DNA of 64,000 bases from Pseudopedobacter sp038237895 (lineage in GTDB: Bacteria > Bacteroidota > Bacteroidia > Sphingobacteriales > Sphingobacteriaceae): contig JBBRYE010000001.1 of the NCBI GenBank assembly GCA_038237895.1, positions 13,014 to 77,013 of the forward strand. The letters are read 5' to 3'. Below are positions 18,528-27,858 of the stretch, piece after piece. A program made the translations under genes and the position numbers. The first letter of the stretch is position 1. Each line of letters starts with the position of its first letter. The notes beneath the pieces are model-generated. The model ran no database searches and was not told where the DNA came from. It worked only from the letters and a program-made list of their open reading frames with translations.

Positions 18528-19031
18528 TTAACGTCCAAAGAAATAATCTTTTTTATCTATTCTATTTGGATCCTCCAATTGATATTCTCTTCTCATTGGG
18601 AAAACAGTCATATCGTCTACATTTAATATCCTTACTAAATTTGGATGACCGGTGAAGTTAATCCCAAAAAAATCAAATGTTTCACGCTCCATCCAATTTG
18701 CACCTTCCCAAAGTGTTGTTGCAGTAGGAATATTTGGATTAGCAGTAGTTATAAAAACTTTAATTCTCACCCTTACATTATTTGTTAAACTATGTAAATG
18801 GTAAATTACACCCAAAGCTTCATTTTTTTCCGGATAATGAACAGCAGTAATATCAGTTAAATAATTAAACTTCAATTGATCATCTGTTTTTAAAAACGTC
18901 AAAACATCTGAAATTACCGTTACGGAGGTTTCAAAGGTTAATAAACCATAAGGCTCTGAAATGGCTGAGATCTGATCGCCAAATTTAGCACTTAATTTGT
19001 CTGTAATTTCTTGATTAGCTATTTTTCCCAT
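18528..19031 (-). CDS. nuoC: NADH-quinone oxidoreductase subunit C
   Basis: 30-kDa-type structural subunit of the peripheral arm. In 167 residues the conserved part is NWMERETFDFFGINFTGHPN followed by RRILNVDDM-like and FPMRREYQLED sequence. Its start shares one base with the nuoB stop (TAATG), so translation is probably coupled, and nuoD follows after 9 bases. Confidence 0.95.
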   Translation of the reverse strand: MGKIANQEITDKLSAKFGDQISAISEPYGLLTFETSVTVISDVLTFLKTDDQLKFNYLTDITAVHYPEKNEALGVIYHLHSLTNNVRVRIKVFITTANPNIPTATTLWEGANWMERETFDFFGINFTGHPNLVRILNVDDMTVFPMRREYQLEDPNRIDKKDYFFGR

Positions 19032-19573
19032 TACTGGATTCCGTATTTTGCTAATAATGCTGTATATTCTTCAGAATCTCTTCTTCTTAAAGATTCGCTC
19101 CTTACTAAATCTTGTATTTTATTAAAACCATTAATTATGGCTTCTGGGCGTGGAGGACAACCCGGTACATAAACATCTACAGGAATAATTTCATCTATAC
19201 CTTGTAAAACCGAATAAGTATCAAAAATACCTCCGCTACTTGCACAAGCACCAACAGCAATTACCCAACGTGGTTCTGCCATTTGGATATAAACTTGTTT
19301 TAAAACTGGCGCCATTTTTTTAGCGATCGTTCCCATCACCATTAATAAATCAGCCTGACGCGGAGAAAATGATGGACGTTCTGAACCAAAACGAGAAAAA
19401 TCGTAATGGGAACCCATGGTAGCCATAAATTCTATACCGCAGCATGAGGTGGCAAAAGGTAGCGGCCATAAGGAATTTGCCCTTGCCATCCCGATCACTT
19501 TTTCTAATGAAGTGGCAAAAAAACCTGATCCTTCTACACCGGCCGGAGCCTCAACTAAATTAATATCACTCAT
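19031..19573 (-). CDS. nuoB: NADH-quinone oxidoreductase subunit B (cluster N2)
   Basis: Holds cluster N2, the last iron-sulfur centre before quinone. The ligands are all visible: tandem Cys44-Cys45 (ATSCCGIEFM), Cys110 (GACASSGG) and Cys139 (VPGCPPRPE). Length 180 is typical. It is preceded by a 118-base gap after nuoA without an obvious terminator. Confidence 0.97.
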   Translation of the reverse strand: MSDINLVEAPAGVEGSGFFATSLEKVIGMARANSLWPLPFATSCCGIEFMATMGSHYDFSRFGSERPSFSPRQADLLMVMGTIAKKMAPVLKQVYIQMAEPRWVIAVGACASSGGIFDTYSVLQGIDEIIPVDVYVPGCPPRPEAIINGFNKIQDLVRSESLRRRDSEEYTALLAKYGIQ

Positions 19574-19691
19574 AAATATTGTCTCCTTTAAGTATTAACT
19601 TAAAAGGCATTTTGATGTTTTGATAATGCCTCAAATTTATTAAGATTTAAATTGCTTTGAGGAAATGCTTCTTATTTAAAACGATTCTATT

Positions 19692-20066
19692 TTAATCCCA
19701 TTCTAAGGCTTTTTTCTTTAATACGTAAATAAAGCCTAAAAGTAAAGTTCCCATGAAGATGAACATTTCTATTAATCCGTTTAAACCGAATTCACGGAAA
19801 TTTACTGCCCAAGGATACATAAATATTACTTCTACATCGAAAAGAACAAATAAAATAGCTACTAAAAAATATTTGATAGAAAACGGCTGACGAGCATTCC
19901 CAATCACCTCAATACCTGATTCGAAAGCGGTTAATTTTACATCCGTAGTTTTACGTTTAGGCCCAATCATGTGGGTTAAAACCATTGTAAAGGTTACAAA
20001 GCCTAAAGCCACAACCAGTTGTAAAATAATAGGTAAGTAATTTATGGGAGTGGTAACTGTTTCCAT
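19692..20066 (-). CDS. nuoA: NADH-quinone oxidoreductase subunit A
   Basis: Three-helix membrane subunit near the quinone site; first gene of the nuo operon. The 124 residues contain the conserved loop TAFESGIEVIGNARQPFSIK and the following helix YFLVAILFVLFDVEVIFMYPW. A Bacteroidota-type -7 element lies 18 bases upstream. Confidence 0.96.
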   Translation of the reverse strand: METVTTPINYLPIILQLVVALGFVTFTMVLTHMIGPKRKTTDVKLTAFESGIEVIGNARQPFSIKYFLVAILFVLFDVEVIFMYPWAVNFREFGLNGLIEMFIFMGTLLLGFIYVLKKKALEWD

Positions 20067-20083
20067 GCTTTTAATTAAGGTTG

Positions 20084-20091
20084 CAAATATA
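20084..20091 (-). promoter_or_regulatory. Candidate -7 element for the nuo operon
   Basis: On the minus strand TATATTTG matches the Bacteroidota -7 consensus TAnnTTTG. No clear -33 TTG is found at the usual 19-20 base distance, and the predicted leader would be only about ten bases, so this is tentative. Confidence 0.4.
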
Positions 20092-20293
20092 GTGTATACT
20101 GTACAATAAGAGAAATTTAAAGAAATAGTTTTGGTTAAAAAACTACTTTATTCAAAACATTTAAATATTAAAATAAGCTTATAATAATTGAGCTTTAATA
20201 GATTATTTAATATGTTCGAAATTTAATCAGAAAGTTTTTAAATCTTTAAGATAAAATTTCATTTTTAAGTTTATTTTTAAAAAAATACTATAT

Positions 20294-21160
20294 ATGCGCC
20301 ATTATTGCATTCTTTTCGTTTTTAGTTTTATTGGTTTAAACTCCGCCAAAGCCCAAACAAATAAAAATTTAACAAATAGTATTAATCAATCCTATGAAAA
20401 GCCCAAACAATTTGGTTTTATAACACATGTTCCGCAAGATTTATGGTTAATTGCAAAAAGCCCCACTCAAAAAATAAATTGGAAAGGTTTAGGAATAACT
20501 GCTGCAACAACTGCTATTTTATTATGGAATGATCAAAAATTAGATGATGCTGCGAGAAGATTTGGAATGTTTATAAACTTATCTCCAGAAACTAAATATA
20601 ATGTGCCAGTTAGCATTGGTGGTAGTAGAATAATTAAGATCCCAACAAATTTAAATACAGGACTTTACCAATTGGGTGAAGGTGGAACAAGCATGTATAT
20701 AGCTGCAGGATTGTTTATTTATGGAAAGATTAAACACGATTACCGATCCTTACAAACTGCAAGTGATTTGACAGAAACATTTTTTTCTATGGGTATATCT
20801 GACCAAATATTGAAGCGTATAAGTGGCAGACAAACACCTAGCAGGGCCACTATTGAAGGAGGACGATGGAGCGCTTTTCCTTCATTTAGTAATTTTAAAA
20901 ATGAAATAGATAATTACGATAGTTTCCCCTCAGGCCATTTAAGCACTATGATGGCTACAGTAACCGTATTATCTCAAAACTATCCAGAAAAAAAATGGAT
21001 AAAACCAATTGGCTACTCATTAATTGGATTAACTGGTTTTGCTATGATGAATAATAAAGTGCATTGGGCAGGCGACTATCTATTAGCTATTGCTTTGGGA
21101 TATGTTACTGGGAAAATAACTACAAACAGACACTTAAAACACTTAATAAGTTTTATTTAA
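20294..21160 (+). CDS. PAP2-family phosphatase-like membrane protein
   Basis: Likely lipid- or pyrophosphate-hydrolysing membrane phosphatase. In 288 residues: a signal-like N-terminus (CILFVFSFIGLNSAKAQ), motif 1 as KRISGRQTPSR, motif 2 as DSFPSGHLSTMMA, and motif 3 as NNKVHWAGDYLLA. His and Asp of motif 3 are present, but the arginine normally six residues before the His is Met here, so activity may be altered. It faces away from nuoA (227-base divergent gap) and ends 8 bases from the convergent aminotransferase. The substrate is unknown. Confidence 0.78.
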   Translation: MRHYCILFVFSFIGLNSAKAQTNKNLTNSINQSYEKPKQFGFITHVPQDLWLIAKSPTQKINWKGLGITAATTAILLWNDQKLDDAARRFGMFINLSPETKYNVPVSIGGSRIIKIPTNLNTGLYQLGEGGTSMYIAAGLFIYGKIKHDYRSLQTASDLTETFFSMGISDQILKRISGRQTPSRATIEGGRWSAFPSFSNFKNEIDNYDSFPSGHLSTMMATVTVLSQNYPEKKWIKPIGYSLIGLTGFAMMNNKVHWAGDYLLAIALGYVTGKITTNRHLKHLISFI

Positions 21161-21168
21161 AATATACT

Positions 21169-22425
21169 TTAACTTAGGTTAGCTAAAACTTTTTTAAGAT
21201 GTGGGATTTTGCTTTCAATTTCTTCAGCTGAACACGCACCAACAGAAGCTCTATACCAACACATATCTTCTGTTCCGAAAGCAGAAAACGGCACTAATGC
21301 TAAATTAGCTTCTTTTATGATATAAAAATTCAATTTTGCAGGAGTGTCTAAAAGTTTGCCTTGAGGAGTAGTTTTACCTACATAATCTAATTTAATGGTT
21401 AGGTAAATTGCTCCCATCGGTTCGATTGCATCAACGGCAAAACCTTCATTTTTTAATTCTAAAATACAGTTATAAAGTGTGTCCAAACTGTTTTTAACTT
21501 CTTTTTTAAAATCTATTAAAAAAGTATTTACAGCTTTTGTGTTTTGCAAAAATTTAGCAGTAGCCACTTGTTCGGGTTTTGGTGCCCAAGCGCCCATGTG
21601 CCCAACGATTGCTTTCATCTTGCTAATTACATTTGAAGGACCAAATCCCCAACCTACACGTACACCTGTTGCTGCAAAGCATTTTGAACTCCCATCGATA
21701 AAAATTGTATAATCTCTTATTTCTGGTACTAGCGTAACTGGGTCGATATGTTTATGATCTCCAAAAGTTAATTGAGAATAAATTTGATCATATAATATAT
21801 ATAATGGTTTTTCATCCGCTTTGCGAGATTGATTTTCTGCTAATACCATTTCGCATATTTCTTTTAATCCTTCAGCAGAAAACATGGTTCCTGTTGGATT
21901 AAGCGGAGAACACAAAGCCAACAATGTTGCGCCTTTTACAAATGGTTTTAAATCTGCAGCTGTAGGCATGAAATTGTTTTCTGGTAAAGTTGGAACTGCA
22001 ACTCCATGAGCGCCAAGAAGATGGACATAATGGTTATTATTCCATGATGGGGCTGGATAAACAACTTTATCGCCAGCATCTATCAATGCTAAATAAGTGG
22101 CATAAATTAAAGGCCTGGAACCACCAGAAATTAAGATTTCTGTTTTTTCATCATAAGTTAAGCTTTGTCTATCACTTATAAATTGTGCAACGCTTTGTCT
22201 TAATGCTAAAACACCATCGCCAGTAGGATAATTTGTTTGGTGATCTTCATAAGCTTGAATAATATAATCTTGCAGTTCTTGTGGGATTGGGAAAAGTTTA
22301 GGGTCAAAATCGCCGATGGTTAAATTGGCAATTGCTATCCCTTTTGCTTTCATTTCATTTACCTCGCCCGCAATTTTTATAATTTCTGAACCAACTAATG
22401 TTTGTGCTATTGAAGATACTTTCAT
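21169..22425 (-). CDS. Class I/II pyridoxal-phosphate aminotransferase
   Basis: Fold-type I aminotransferase of the aspartate aminotransferase superfamily. Over 418 residues: N-terminal IANLTIGDFDPKLFPIP, the SGGSRPLIYATY cofactor loop, LCSPLNPTGTMFS, and the PLP-lysine segment FIDGSSKCFAATGVRVGWGF, with the C-terminal substrate arginine in CWYRASVGACS. It probably transaminates an amino acid, but substrate (Asp, aromatic or other) cannot be set from sequence. It is 44 bases after hemJ on the same strand, so possibly cotranscribed. Confidence 0.88.
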   Translation of the reverse strand: MKVSSIAQTLVGSEIIKIAGEVNEMKAKGIAIANLTIGDFDPKLFPIPQELQDYIIQAYEDHQTNYPTGDGVLALRQSVAQFISDRQSLTYDEKTEILISGGSRPLIYATYLALIDAGDKVVYPAPSWNNNHYVHLLGAHGVAVPTLPENNFMPTAADLKPFVKGATLLALCSPLNPTGTMFSAEGLKEICEMVLAENQSRKADEKPLYILYDQIYSQLTFGDHKHIDPVTLVPEIRDYTIFIDGSSKCFAATGVRVGWGFGPSNVISKMKAIVGHMGAWAPKPEQVATAKFLQNTKAVNTFLIDFKKEVKNSLDTLYNCILELKNEGFAVDAIEPMGAIYLTIKLDYVGKTTPQGKLLDTPAKLNFYIIKEANLALVPFSAFGTEDMCWYRASVGACSAEEIESKIPHLKKVLANLS

Positions 22426-22469
22426 AATAATTCTAAAATAAAAATTTTTAAGTGATTTAAGGATGAAAA

Positions 22470-23009
22470 CTAGTTTTGGTTTTTAAGTCTCGATTTTTTA
22501 TAAATTTTTACAGCACTCATAATTACTAAGGCAAAAACAATTAAACCTACTAAACCATAAATCCAATCGATAGCGCTTTTTAAAATTACCGTAAACACAA
22601 TAGCTACTAAAAATATGGTTGCCAACTCGTTCCATAAACGGAGTTGAGTGCTTGTCATCCAAAATTTACCCCTTTTTAGTTGCCCTATAATGTTACCACA
22701 AATGATGTGATAAATTAATAATCCGGCTACGAAACTTAATTTTACCCACATCCAATCGGTTTCTAATAATAATGGATTTAGGTAAAGCATGATTAAACCA
22801 GCACTAACCGCAAGTAGCATTGCTGGTGTAGTAATGATATTCCAAAGCTTAGATTCCATCACCTGAAATTGATTTTGAAGGATGCTTTTTTCTGGGTCAG
22901 ACTTTTCGTTAGCCTCGGTATGGTAGATAAATAAACGTACAATATAAAATAGCCCAGCCATCCAGCTGACAACAAAAATAATATGAATGGCGAGTACGTA
23001 TTGGTACAT
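22470..23009 (-). CDS. hemJ: Protoporphyrinogen oxidase HemJ
   Basis: Membrane enzyme oxidising protoporphyrinogen IX to protoporphyrin IX, unrelated to the flavin-dependent HemY. In 179 residues there are four to five hydrophobic segments and the HemJ/UPF0093 signature: HIIFVVSWMAGLFYIVRLF at the N-terminus, then ESKLWNIITTPAMLLAVSAG and YHIICGNIIGQLKRG. The N-terminal His9 is the conserved haem-associated residue. It lies in the same strand and neighbourhood as hemE, hemL, hemB and hemCD. Confidence 0.88.
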   Translation of the reverse strand: MYQYVLAIHIIFVVSWMAGLFYIVRLFIYHTEANEKSDPEKSILQNQFQVMESKLWNIITTPAMLLAVSAGLIMLYLNPLLLETDWMWVKLSFVAGLLIYHIICGNIIGQLKRGKFWMTSTQLRLWNELATIFLVAIVFTVILKSAIDWIYGLVGLIVFALVIMSAVKIYKKSRLKNQN

Positions 23010-23018
23010 TTTAGTTTG

Positions 23019-23148
23019 TTAGGTCTTTAGTTTGTTAGATGGTTAGGATTAGTTTGTTAGTCGGTTCGTTTGTTATATGGTTAGTACTAAAAGGATAGGT
23101 TGTGACCCTATATAATCCTAACAAACTAACCACCTAACACCGAGCTGA
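23019..23148. repeat. TTAGTTTGTTAG repeat cluster with inverted copy, hemJ-hemE gap
   Basis: The gap holds several degenerate direct copies of TTAGTTTGTTAG (from 23019) and, at the far end, the inverted form CCTAACAAACTAACC near 23117. The whole gap can fold back on itself into a long imperfect stem. No gene is seen. Confidence 0.55.
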
Positions 23149-24174
23149 CTAATACCTAAATTCTTTAACCACATCTATTGCATATTTAACATTATCAAAA
23201 GGGATATCTGGCATAATACCATGGCCTAAATTAAATATAAATCCTTCTTCCCCACGCATACGCTCAAAAAGTTTGTGGATTGTTTTTTTGATAACCGATT
23301 TATCAGCGTATAAAATATGTGGGTCTAAATTCCCTTGAACTGCCATTCCTTTTGGTAATATTTGTTTGATGTTTTTTAAATCAGCATTCCAATCAATAGA
23401 AACTACATCAGGTTTTGCTTCTGCCATTAGTGGTGCAAAAACAGAACTTCCTTTACAAAAAGAGATAACCGGAATATCTTTTCTATTTAGCTTAGAGATA
23501 ATCTCTTTATTATAATTATGAGAGAATTCGGTGTAGTCATCCCAACTTAAAGCTAAAGCCCAACTATCAAAAAGCTGAACAGCGTTTACACCAGCCGCTA
23601 TTTGTAAATTCAAATAATCTATAGTTACTGATGCAATCTTAGCTAATAATTTATGTGCTAATTCTGGTTGGTTATGGATAAAAAGTTTTGTCAGTTTAAA
23701 ATCTTTAGAAGAACCGCCTTCTATTAAATAACTCATTACTGTAAAAGGCGCACCTGCAAAACCAATTAATGGAATAGAACCATTTAATCTTTGTTGGATA
23801 ACTTTTATAGCATCGGCAACATATTGCAGTTTATCGCCTACCTCGGTTTGTAAATTCTCAATGTCTTGAGCAGTTCTTACTGGGTTAGAAAACTTTGGAC
23901 CTACTCCTTGGATAAAATCTAAGTCGCCACCCATAGCTTCTCCAGTTACCAAAATATCGCAAAAAAGGATAGCGGCATCAATCCCTAGTAAATCAACAGG
24001 CAACATGGTAACATCGGCAGCAATTTCTGGAGTTTTACACATCTCCAAAAAGGAATATTTGTTTTTTATCTCCCAATATTGGGGCATAAAACGACCTGCT
24101 TGTCTCATCATCCACACAGGAGGGCGTTCTGTTTTTTGTGAAAATGCTGCTTTTAAAAATAAGGAATCCATCAT
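23149..24174 (-). CDS. hemE: Uroporphyrinogen decarboxylase
   Basis: Decarboxylates uroporphyrinogen III to coproporphyrinogen III in the cytoplasm. The 341 residues start with the signature RPPVWMMRQAGRFMPQYWEI, contain FCDILVTGEAMG with the substrate-binding acidic residue, GFAGAPFTVMSYLIEGG, and end with FNLGHGIMPDIPFDNV. Its ATG overlaps the stop of the upstream gene (4 bases), a coupled pair. Confidence 0.96.
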   Translation of the reverse strand: MMDSLFLKAAFSQKTERPPVWMMRQAGRFMPQYWEIKNKYSFLEMCKTPEIAADVTMLPVDLLGIDAAILFCDILVTGEAMGGDLDFIQGVGPKFSNPVRTAQDIENLQTEVGDKLQYVADAIKVIQQRLNGSIPLIGFAGAPFTVMSYLIEGGSSKDFKLTKLFIHNQPELAHKLLAKIASVTIDYLNLQIAAGVNAVQLFDSWALALSWDDYTEFSHNYNKEIISKLNRKDIPVISFCKGSSVFAPLMAEAKPDVVSIDWNADLKNIKQILPKGMAVQGNLDPHILYADKSVIKKTIHKLFERMRGEEGFIFNLGHGIMPDIPFDNVKYAIDVVKEFRY

Positions 24175-24686
24175 TTAATATTGCGTAATTCTTTTTCTAT
24201 GTTACTTAAAATGCTTTTATATTTTGCAGTTAGTGGAAGTTTCTCTGCCTGATTTATCCAAACCATTCCCTTTTCTTTATCATAATTTCTTAGGCTGATA
24301 TTTGCTAAATGCATCAATACTACTCCTAAATCATTTGCTCTTAAACCACCAATAGCCGCTTGCCCCAAATTTAGCTCGGCATTTTCATAATCTAGTCGGT
24401 TTATTGCAATACTTCCCAAAAGGAAATAGTAATAAGGTTTTTTTCTTTTATTAAGGAGTTTAGGATTTTTTATGGAAGATAAAAGCGTTAGAGACTTCTC
24501 GTAGTTTTTGAGCTTGAATTGTTTCGCTGCTAAAACCAGCGGACCTTCCTTATAATATCCCCAAATTACCACGCCTACAAACATTACGCTTAAAGCTGAA
24601 ATCTCGTAAACTTTAAAAAAAGCAGCCAATCCCGCTACCAAAAGCAGCGCAACACAGACTAGGATTCTAGCTTGATTTGTAAACAT
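24171..24686 (-). CDS. Membrane-anchored TPR-like protein of unknown function
   Basis: I do not recognise a named family. The 171 residues begin with two hydrophobic helices (about 8-25 and 30-45, ILVCVALLLVAGLAAFF and SALSVMFVGVVIWGYY), followed by helix pairs resembling tetratricopeptide repeats (YEKSLTLLSSIKNP, YENAELNLGQAAIGG, KEKGMVWINQAEKLP). It would face the cytoplasm as a scaffold. It overlaps hemE by 4 bases, so a link with haem synthesis is possible but only by position. Confidence 0.7.
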   Translation of the reverse strand: MFTNQARILVCVALLLVAGLAAFFKVYEISALSVMFVGVVIWGYYKEGPLVLAAKQFKLKNYEKSLTLLSSIKNPKLLNKRKKPYYYFLLGSIAINRLDYENAELNLGQAAIGGLRANDLGVVLMHLANISLRNYDKEKGMVWINQAEKLPLTAKYKSILSNIEKELRNIK

Positions 24687-24729
24687 TAAATTTAAGGGTT
24701 AGAAAAGTTTTTTAATACCGTTGATTTTT

Positions 24730-24812
24730 GCGTTAACGATTGAAGCGGCATCCTTTTTTTCTTTTTCTGAAAAAAAGATACATCCGCCAGCTGGCGGAGT
24801 GTTAAAACGCCC
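24730..24812 (+). repeat. GCGTTAGGGAT-type hairpin element, copy B
   Basis: Opens GCGTTAACGATTGAAGCGG, then GCATCC and a T-run, and ends GTTAAAACGCCC followed by AAATAAA. The second arm contains a perfect 14-bp palindrome, CCGCCAGCTGGCGG (24784-24797), where other copies have the GATATAGTGTA box. It fills the gap upstream of the TPR-like gene and downstream of the response regulator gene. Confidence 0.72.
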
Positions 24813-24880
24813 AAATAAATATTTCACTATCAAACCCTATTATTAAAAAACCTCTAATCCTAAATTTTAAAAATCTTTAA

Positions 24881-25585
24881 TTAATGGCCGTCAGTAAATT
24901 TGTAACCTACACCACGTATAGAGTGAAAATAAATTGGATTTTTTTGGTCTGGTTCAAAATATTTTCTAAACGTTAAGATAAAATTATCAATCGTTCTTGT
25001 TGATGGATAAACATCATAATTCCAAACTGTTTCTAAAATTTGCTCACGAGATACAGCTTCATTTTTACGCTCTATTAAAAGCTTTAGAAGCATGGTTTCT
25101 TTTTTGGTTAAAGCGGTTACGGTGCCATCATCATTTTTAAGCTCGAAAGAATTGAAATAGATGGTTTTATCACCAATTTTATAAGAATTGATTTCTTTTA
25201 AGTCATCGCCCTTCATGCTTCTTTTAATCAGATTGTTAACTCTTAAAATTAGCTCCTCTAGGTTAAAAGGTTTTGTTAAATAATCATCAGCTCCTTTTTT
25301 AAGACCTGTAATTCTGTCTTCTGATGTATTTTTGGCAGTTAAAAACATGATAGGAACTTCGCTGTTTTCTAAACGGATAGTTTCTGCTACTTGGAAACCA
25401 TCAATTTCAGGCACCATCACATCTAAAATGATCAAGTTAAATTTCTCCTCTTTATATACTTTAAGGGCTTTTTTACCGTCAGTTACGGCTCTTACAAAAA
25501 AGCCTTCCATTTCTAAGTTTAATTTAATGGCTTCAAGAAGATGCTCTTCATCTTCCATCAATAAAATTCTTTGCTTTACGGACAT
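24881..25585 (-). CDS. OmpR/PhoB-type response regulator (RprY-like)
   Basis: DNA-binding response regulator. The receiver domain (1-120) has the acidic pair at MEDEEH, phospho-acceptor Asp55 (LIILDVMVPE) and Lys in FLTAKNTSE; the winged-helix effector (about 135-232) ends TIDNFILTFRKYFEPD and HSIRGVGYKF. Length 234. It follows the histidine kinase gene by 12 bases, which in turn follows hemL by 2, so regulator and kinase are transcribed with hemL. Confidence 0.92.
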   Translation of the reverse strand: MSVKQRILLMEDEEHLLEAIKLNLEMEGFFVRAVTDGKKALKVYKEEKFNLIILDVMVPEIDGFQVAETIRLENSEVPIMFLTAKNTSEDRITGLKKGADDYLTKPFNLEELILRVNNLIKRSMKGDDLKEINSYKIGDKTIYFNSFELKNDDGTVTALTKKETMLLKLLIERKNEAVSREQILETVWNYDVYPSTRTIDNFILTFRKYFEPDQKNPIYFHSIRGVGYKFTDGH

Positions 25586-25597
25586 ATTATTTTTTCT

Positions 25598-26467
25598 TTA
25601 ATTAAAAGAAACTTCAAAAATCGTTCCTCTTGGTTGGTTATTCTTAACTTTTATTTGTGCTTGATGATGATCAAGCACTTGTTTTACAATGAATAAACCC
25701 AAACCAGTGCCTTTAGTTTTACGGGTATCTTCACTACCTACTCTATAAAATTTATTAAAAATCTTAGGTTTTTCTTCATCAGATATACCAATGCCTAAAT
25801 CTGCAACTTTAAAACAAACTTTTCCATTATCTTTTGTATGCAAATCTATATGAACAGGTACACATTCTGGAGAATACTTAACAGCGTTTTCTATCAAATT
25901 ACTAATTACCGATGACATTGCAAATTGATCTCCAGAGATATAAACATCCGGATCAATTGAAGTAATAATTGCTTCTTTACTGCACACATGAATTTGTAAA
26001 CGTGAAACAATCTGTTCTACTAAATCTGATAAATTCATTTTCGATTTTGGGAAAGAATAAGATTTATTTTCGATTTTAGTTGCTAACAACATATTCTCAA
26101 CCAAATCATTCAATCTTTCTATATCCAATAAAGATTTGGCAATAAAATTCTTTTGTTGTTCTTTATCTAAATCTCTTTTATGGATTGTTTGAAGGTATAA
26201 TTTTATGGATGCCAAAGGCGATTTTAGCTCGTGAGTAACAGAAAGTAAAAAATTTTTTTGTTGGTCGCTGATTTTTTTTTCCCTATTAATGGCTCTATGT
26301 AATTTATAAATCCCAAAACTCATCAATGAAATAAAAACAAAGCCTTCCCCTATCACCATGCTTTTTCTTTCGGGATTTAATTCTACTAAGAGTGTAGCCC
26401 ACCAAAAAAGTTGGGCAAAAACGTAGCAAACTAATGCATAAAATATGGTAATGGGTTTAAATGACAT
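25598..26467 (-). CDS. Sensor histidine kinase (RprX-like)
   Basis: Membrane sensor kinase partner of the adjacent regulator. The 289 residues hold two transmembrane helices (about 5-28 and 38-55) with almost no periplasmic loop, then HisKA with His79 (SVTHELKSPLASIKLY) and an HATPase domain with N-box NLIENAVKYSP, DLGIGIS, FNKFYR and GTGLGLFIVKQVL. The tiny loop suggests it senses a signal in or at the membrane. Start lies 2 bases from the hemL stop. Confidence 0.92.
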   Translation of the reverse strand: MSFKPITIFYALVCYVFAQLFWWATLLVELNPERKSMVIGEGFVFISLMSFGIYKLHRAINREKKISDQQKNFLLSVTHELKSPLASIKLYLQTIHKRDLDKEQQKNFIAKSLLDIERLNDLVENMLLATKIENKSYSFPKSKMNLSDLVEQIVSRLQIHVCSKEAIITSIDPDVYISGDQFAMSSVISNLIENAVKYSPECVPVHIDLHTKDNGKVCFKVADLGIGISDEEKPKIFNKFYRVGSEDTRKTKGTGLGLFIVKQVLDHHQAQIKVKNNQPRGTIFEVSFN

Positions 26468-26469
26468 TT

Positions 26470-27840
26470 TTATTTATTTCTAAAAACAATATCTAGGCAC
26501 TCAAATATAGCTCTTTTTGCTTTCTCTAAATCTAGTTTTGAATGTGCAGCAGAAACAAAACCTACTTCGTAGCCAGATGGTCCTAAATAAATTCCTCTGT
26601 TTAATAATTCACGATGCATCATCTTAAATTTTTCCATACTTTTTGGATCAATGGCTTCAGAAGTTTGCACTTTCTCTAAATCTGTAAAAGCAAACCAAAA
26701 GATAGAACCAATTTGGAAAACCTTAAATTTATAGCTTTTAGAACTCGCATAACGCTGAATGGCATTTGTAAAATCCTCAGTTTTGGTATTTAATTCTTTA
26801 TAAAAACCAGATTTTGCCAATTCTGTCAATTGTGCAATACCTCCGGCCATAGCTACTGGGTTTCCAGATAATGTTCCTGCCTGGTAAACTCCACCTTCTG
26901 GCGAAATGTTTGACATAATACCCGCTGAAGCACCATAAGCACCAACAGGCAGCCCGCCACCAATAATTTTACCATAAGTGATGATATCTGGTTTGATATC
27001 ATAATAACCCGCTGCTCCATCAAAGCCAACTCTAAAGCCTGAAATTACTTCATCAAAAATTAACAATGCACAGTTTTCATCACATATTTCTCTCAAGTAT
27101 TGTAAGAAATCTTTATCCTGTAAAAGCAGTCCGTTATTTGCAGGAACGGGCTCTATTATTACACAAGCAATTTGTTCTTTAAACTGTTCAAATGCAGCTT
27201 TAACAGCATCTTTATCATTTAATGAAATTACAATGGTTTCATCGGCGTAAGCTTTAGGAATACCTGCAGATGATGTTTCTCCAAATGTTACCAAACCCGA
27301 ACCTGCTTTAACCAAAAGCGCATCAGTATGACCATGATAACAACCCTCAAACTTGATGATTTTATCTCTTTTTGTAACGCCACGAGCTAAACGTATTGCC
27401 GACATAACGGCTTCTGTACCAGAACTTGTAAAACGAATTTTCTCTATGTATTTATTATTCTTAACAATAAGTTCTGCTAATTCACTTTCTAAAGCAGTTG
27501 GTGCGCCAAAAGTGAGCCCATTTTGCATTACTTCAATTATCTTTTCTTTAATTTTAGGATGATTATGTCCTAAAATTAGTGGCCCCCAAGAGCAGCAAAA
27601 GTCTATAAATTCGTTTCCATCTGCATCCCATAAACGGCAACCATCACCTTTTTCTATAAAAAGCGGAGTTCCATAAACAGACTTAAATGCCCTTACGGGG
27701 GAGTTTACTCCGCCAGGAAAATATTGCTTCGCTTTTTCATAAAGTTCAGCAGATTTATCTCTTACAATATCGGGCTTATCGCCGTAAAGTAATTGATTTT
27801 CTTCTTTAGTATTGAATATGTTTTTTATAGAATCGAACAT
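26470..27840 (-). CDS. hemL: Glutamate-1-semialdehyde 2,1-aminomutase
   Basis: PLP enzyme converting glutamate-1-semialdehyde into 5-aminolevulinate. The 456 residues include FPGGVNSPVRAF, SSGTEAVMSAIRLARG, the FDEVISGFRVG cofactor site and the PLP-lysine segment YGKIIGGGLPVGAYG. It is about 25 residues longer than most homologues at the N-terminus (MFDSIKNIFNTKEE), and no internal ATG supports a shorter start before the conserved core. Kinase and regulator genes follow directly. Confidence 0.94.
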   Translation of the reverse strand: MFDSIKNIFNTKEENQLLYGDKPDIVRDKSAELYEKAKQYFPGGVNSPVRAFKSVYGTPLFIEKGDGCRLWDADGNEFIDFCCSWGPLILGHNHPKIKEKIIEVMQNGLTFGAPTALESELAELIVKNNKYIEKIRFTSSGTEAVMSAIRLARGVTKRDKIIKFEGCYHGHTDALLVKAGSGLVTFGETSSAGIPKAYADETIVISLNDKDAVKAAFEQFKEQIACVIIEPVPANNGLLLQDKDFLQYLREICDENCALLIFDEVISGFRVGFDGAAGYYDIKPDIITYGKIIGGGLPVGAYGASAGIMSNISPEGGVYQAGTLSGNPVAMAGGIAQLTELAKSGFYKELNTKTEDFTNAIQRYASSKSYKFKVFQIGSIFWFAFTDLEKVQTSEAIDPKSMEKFKMMHRELLNRGIYLGPSGYEVGFVSAAHSKLDLEKAKRAIFECLDIVFRNK

Positions 27841-27858
27841 GTTTTTAAGATTGAGGCC

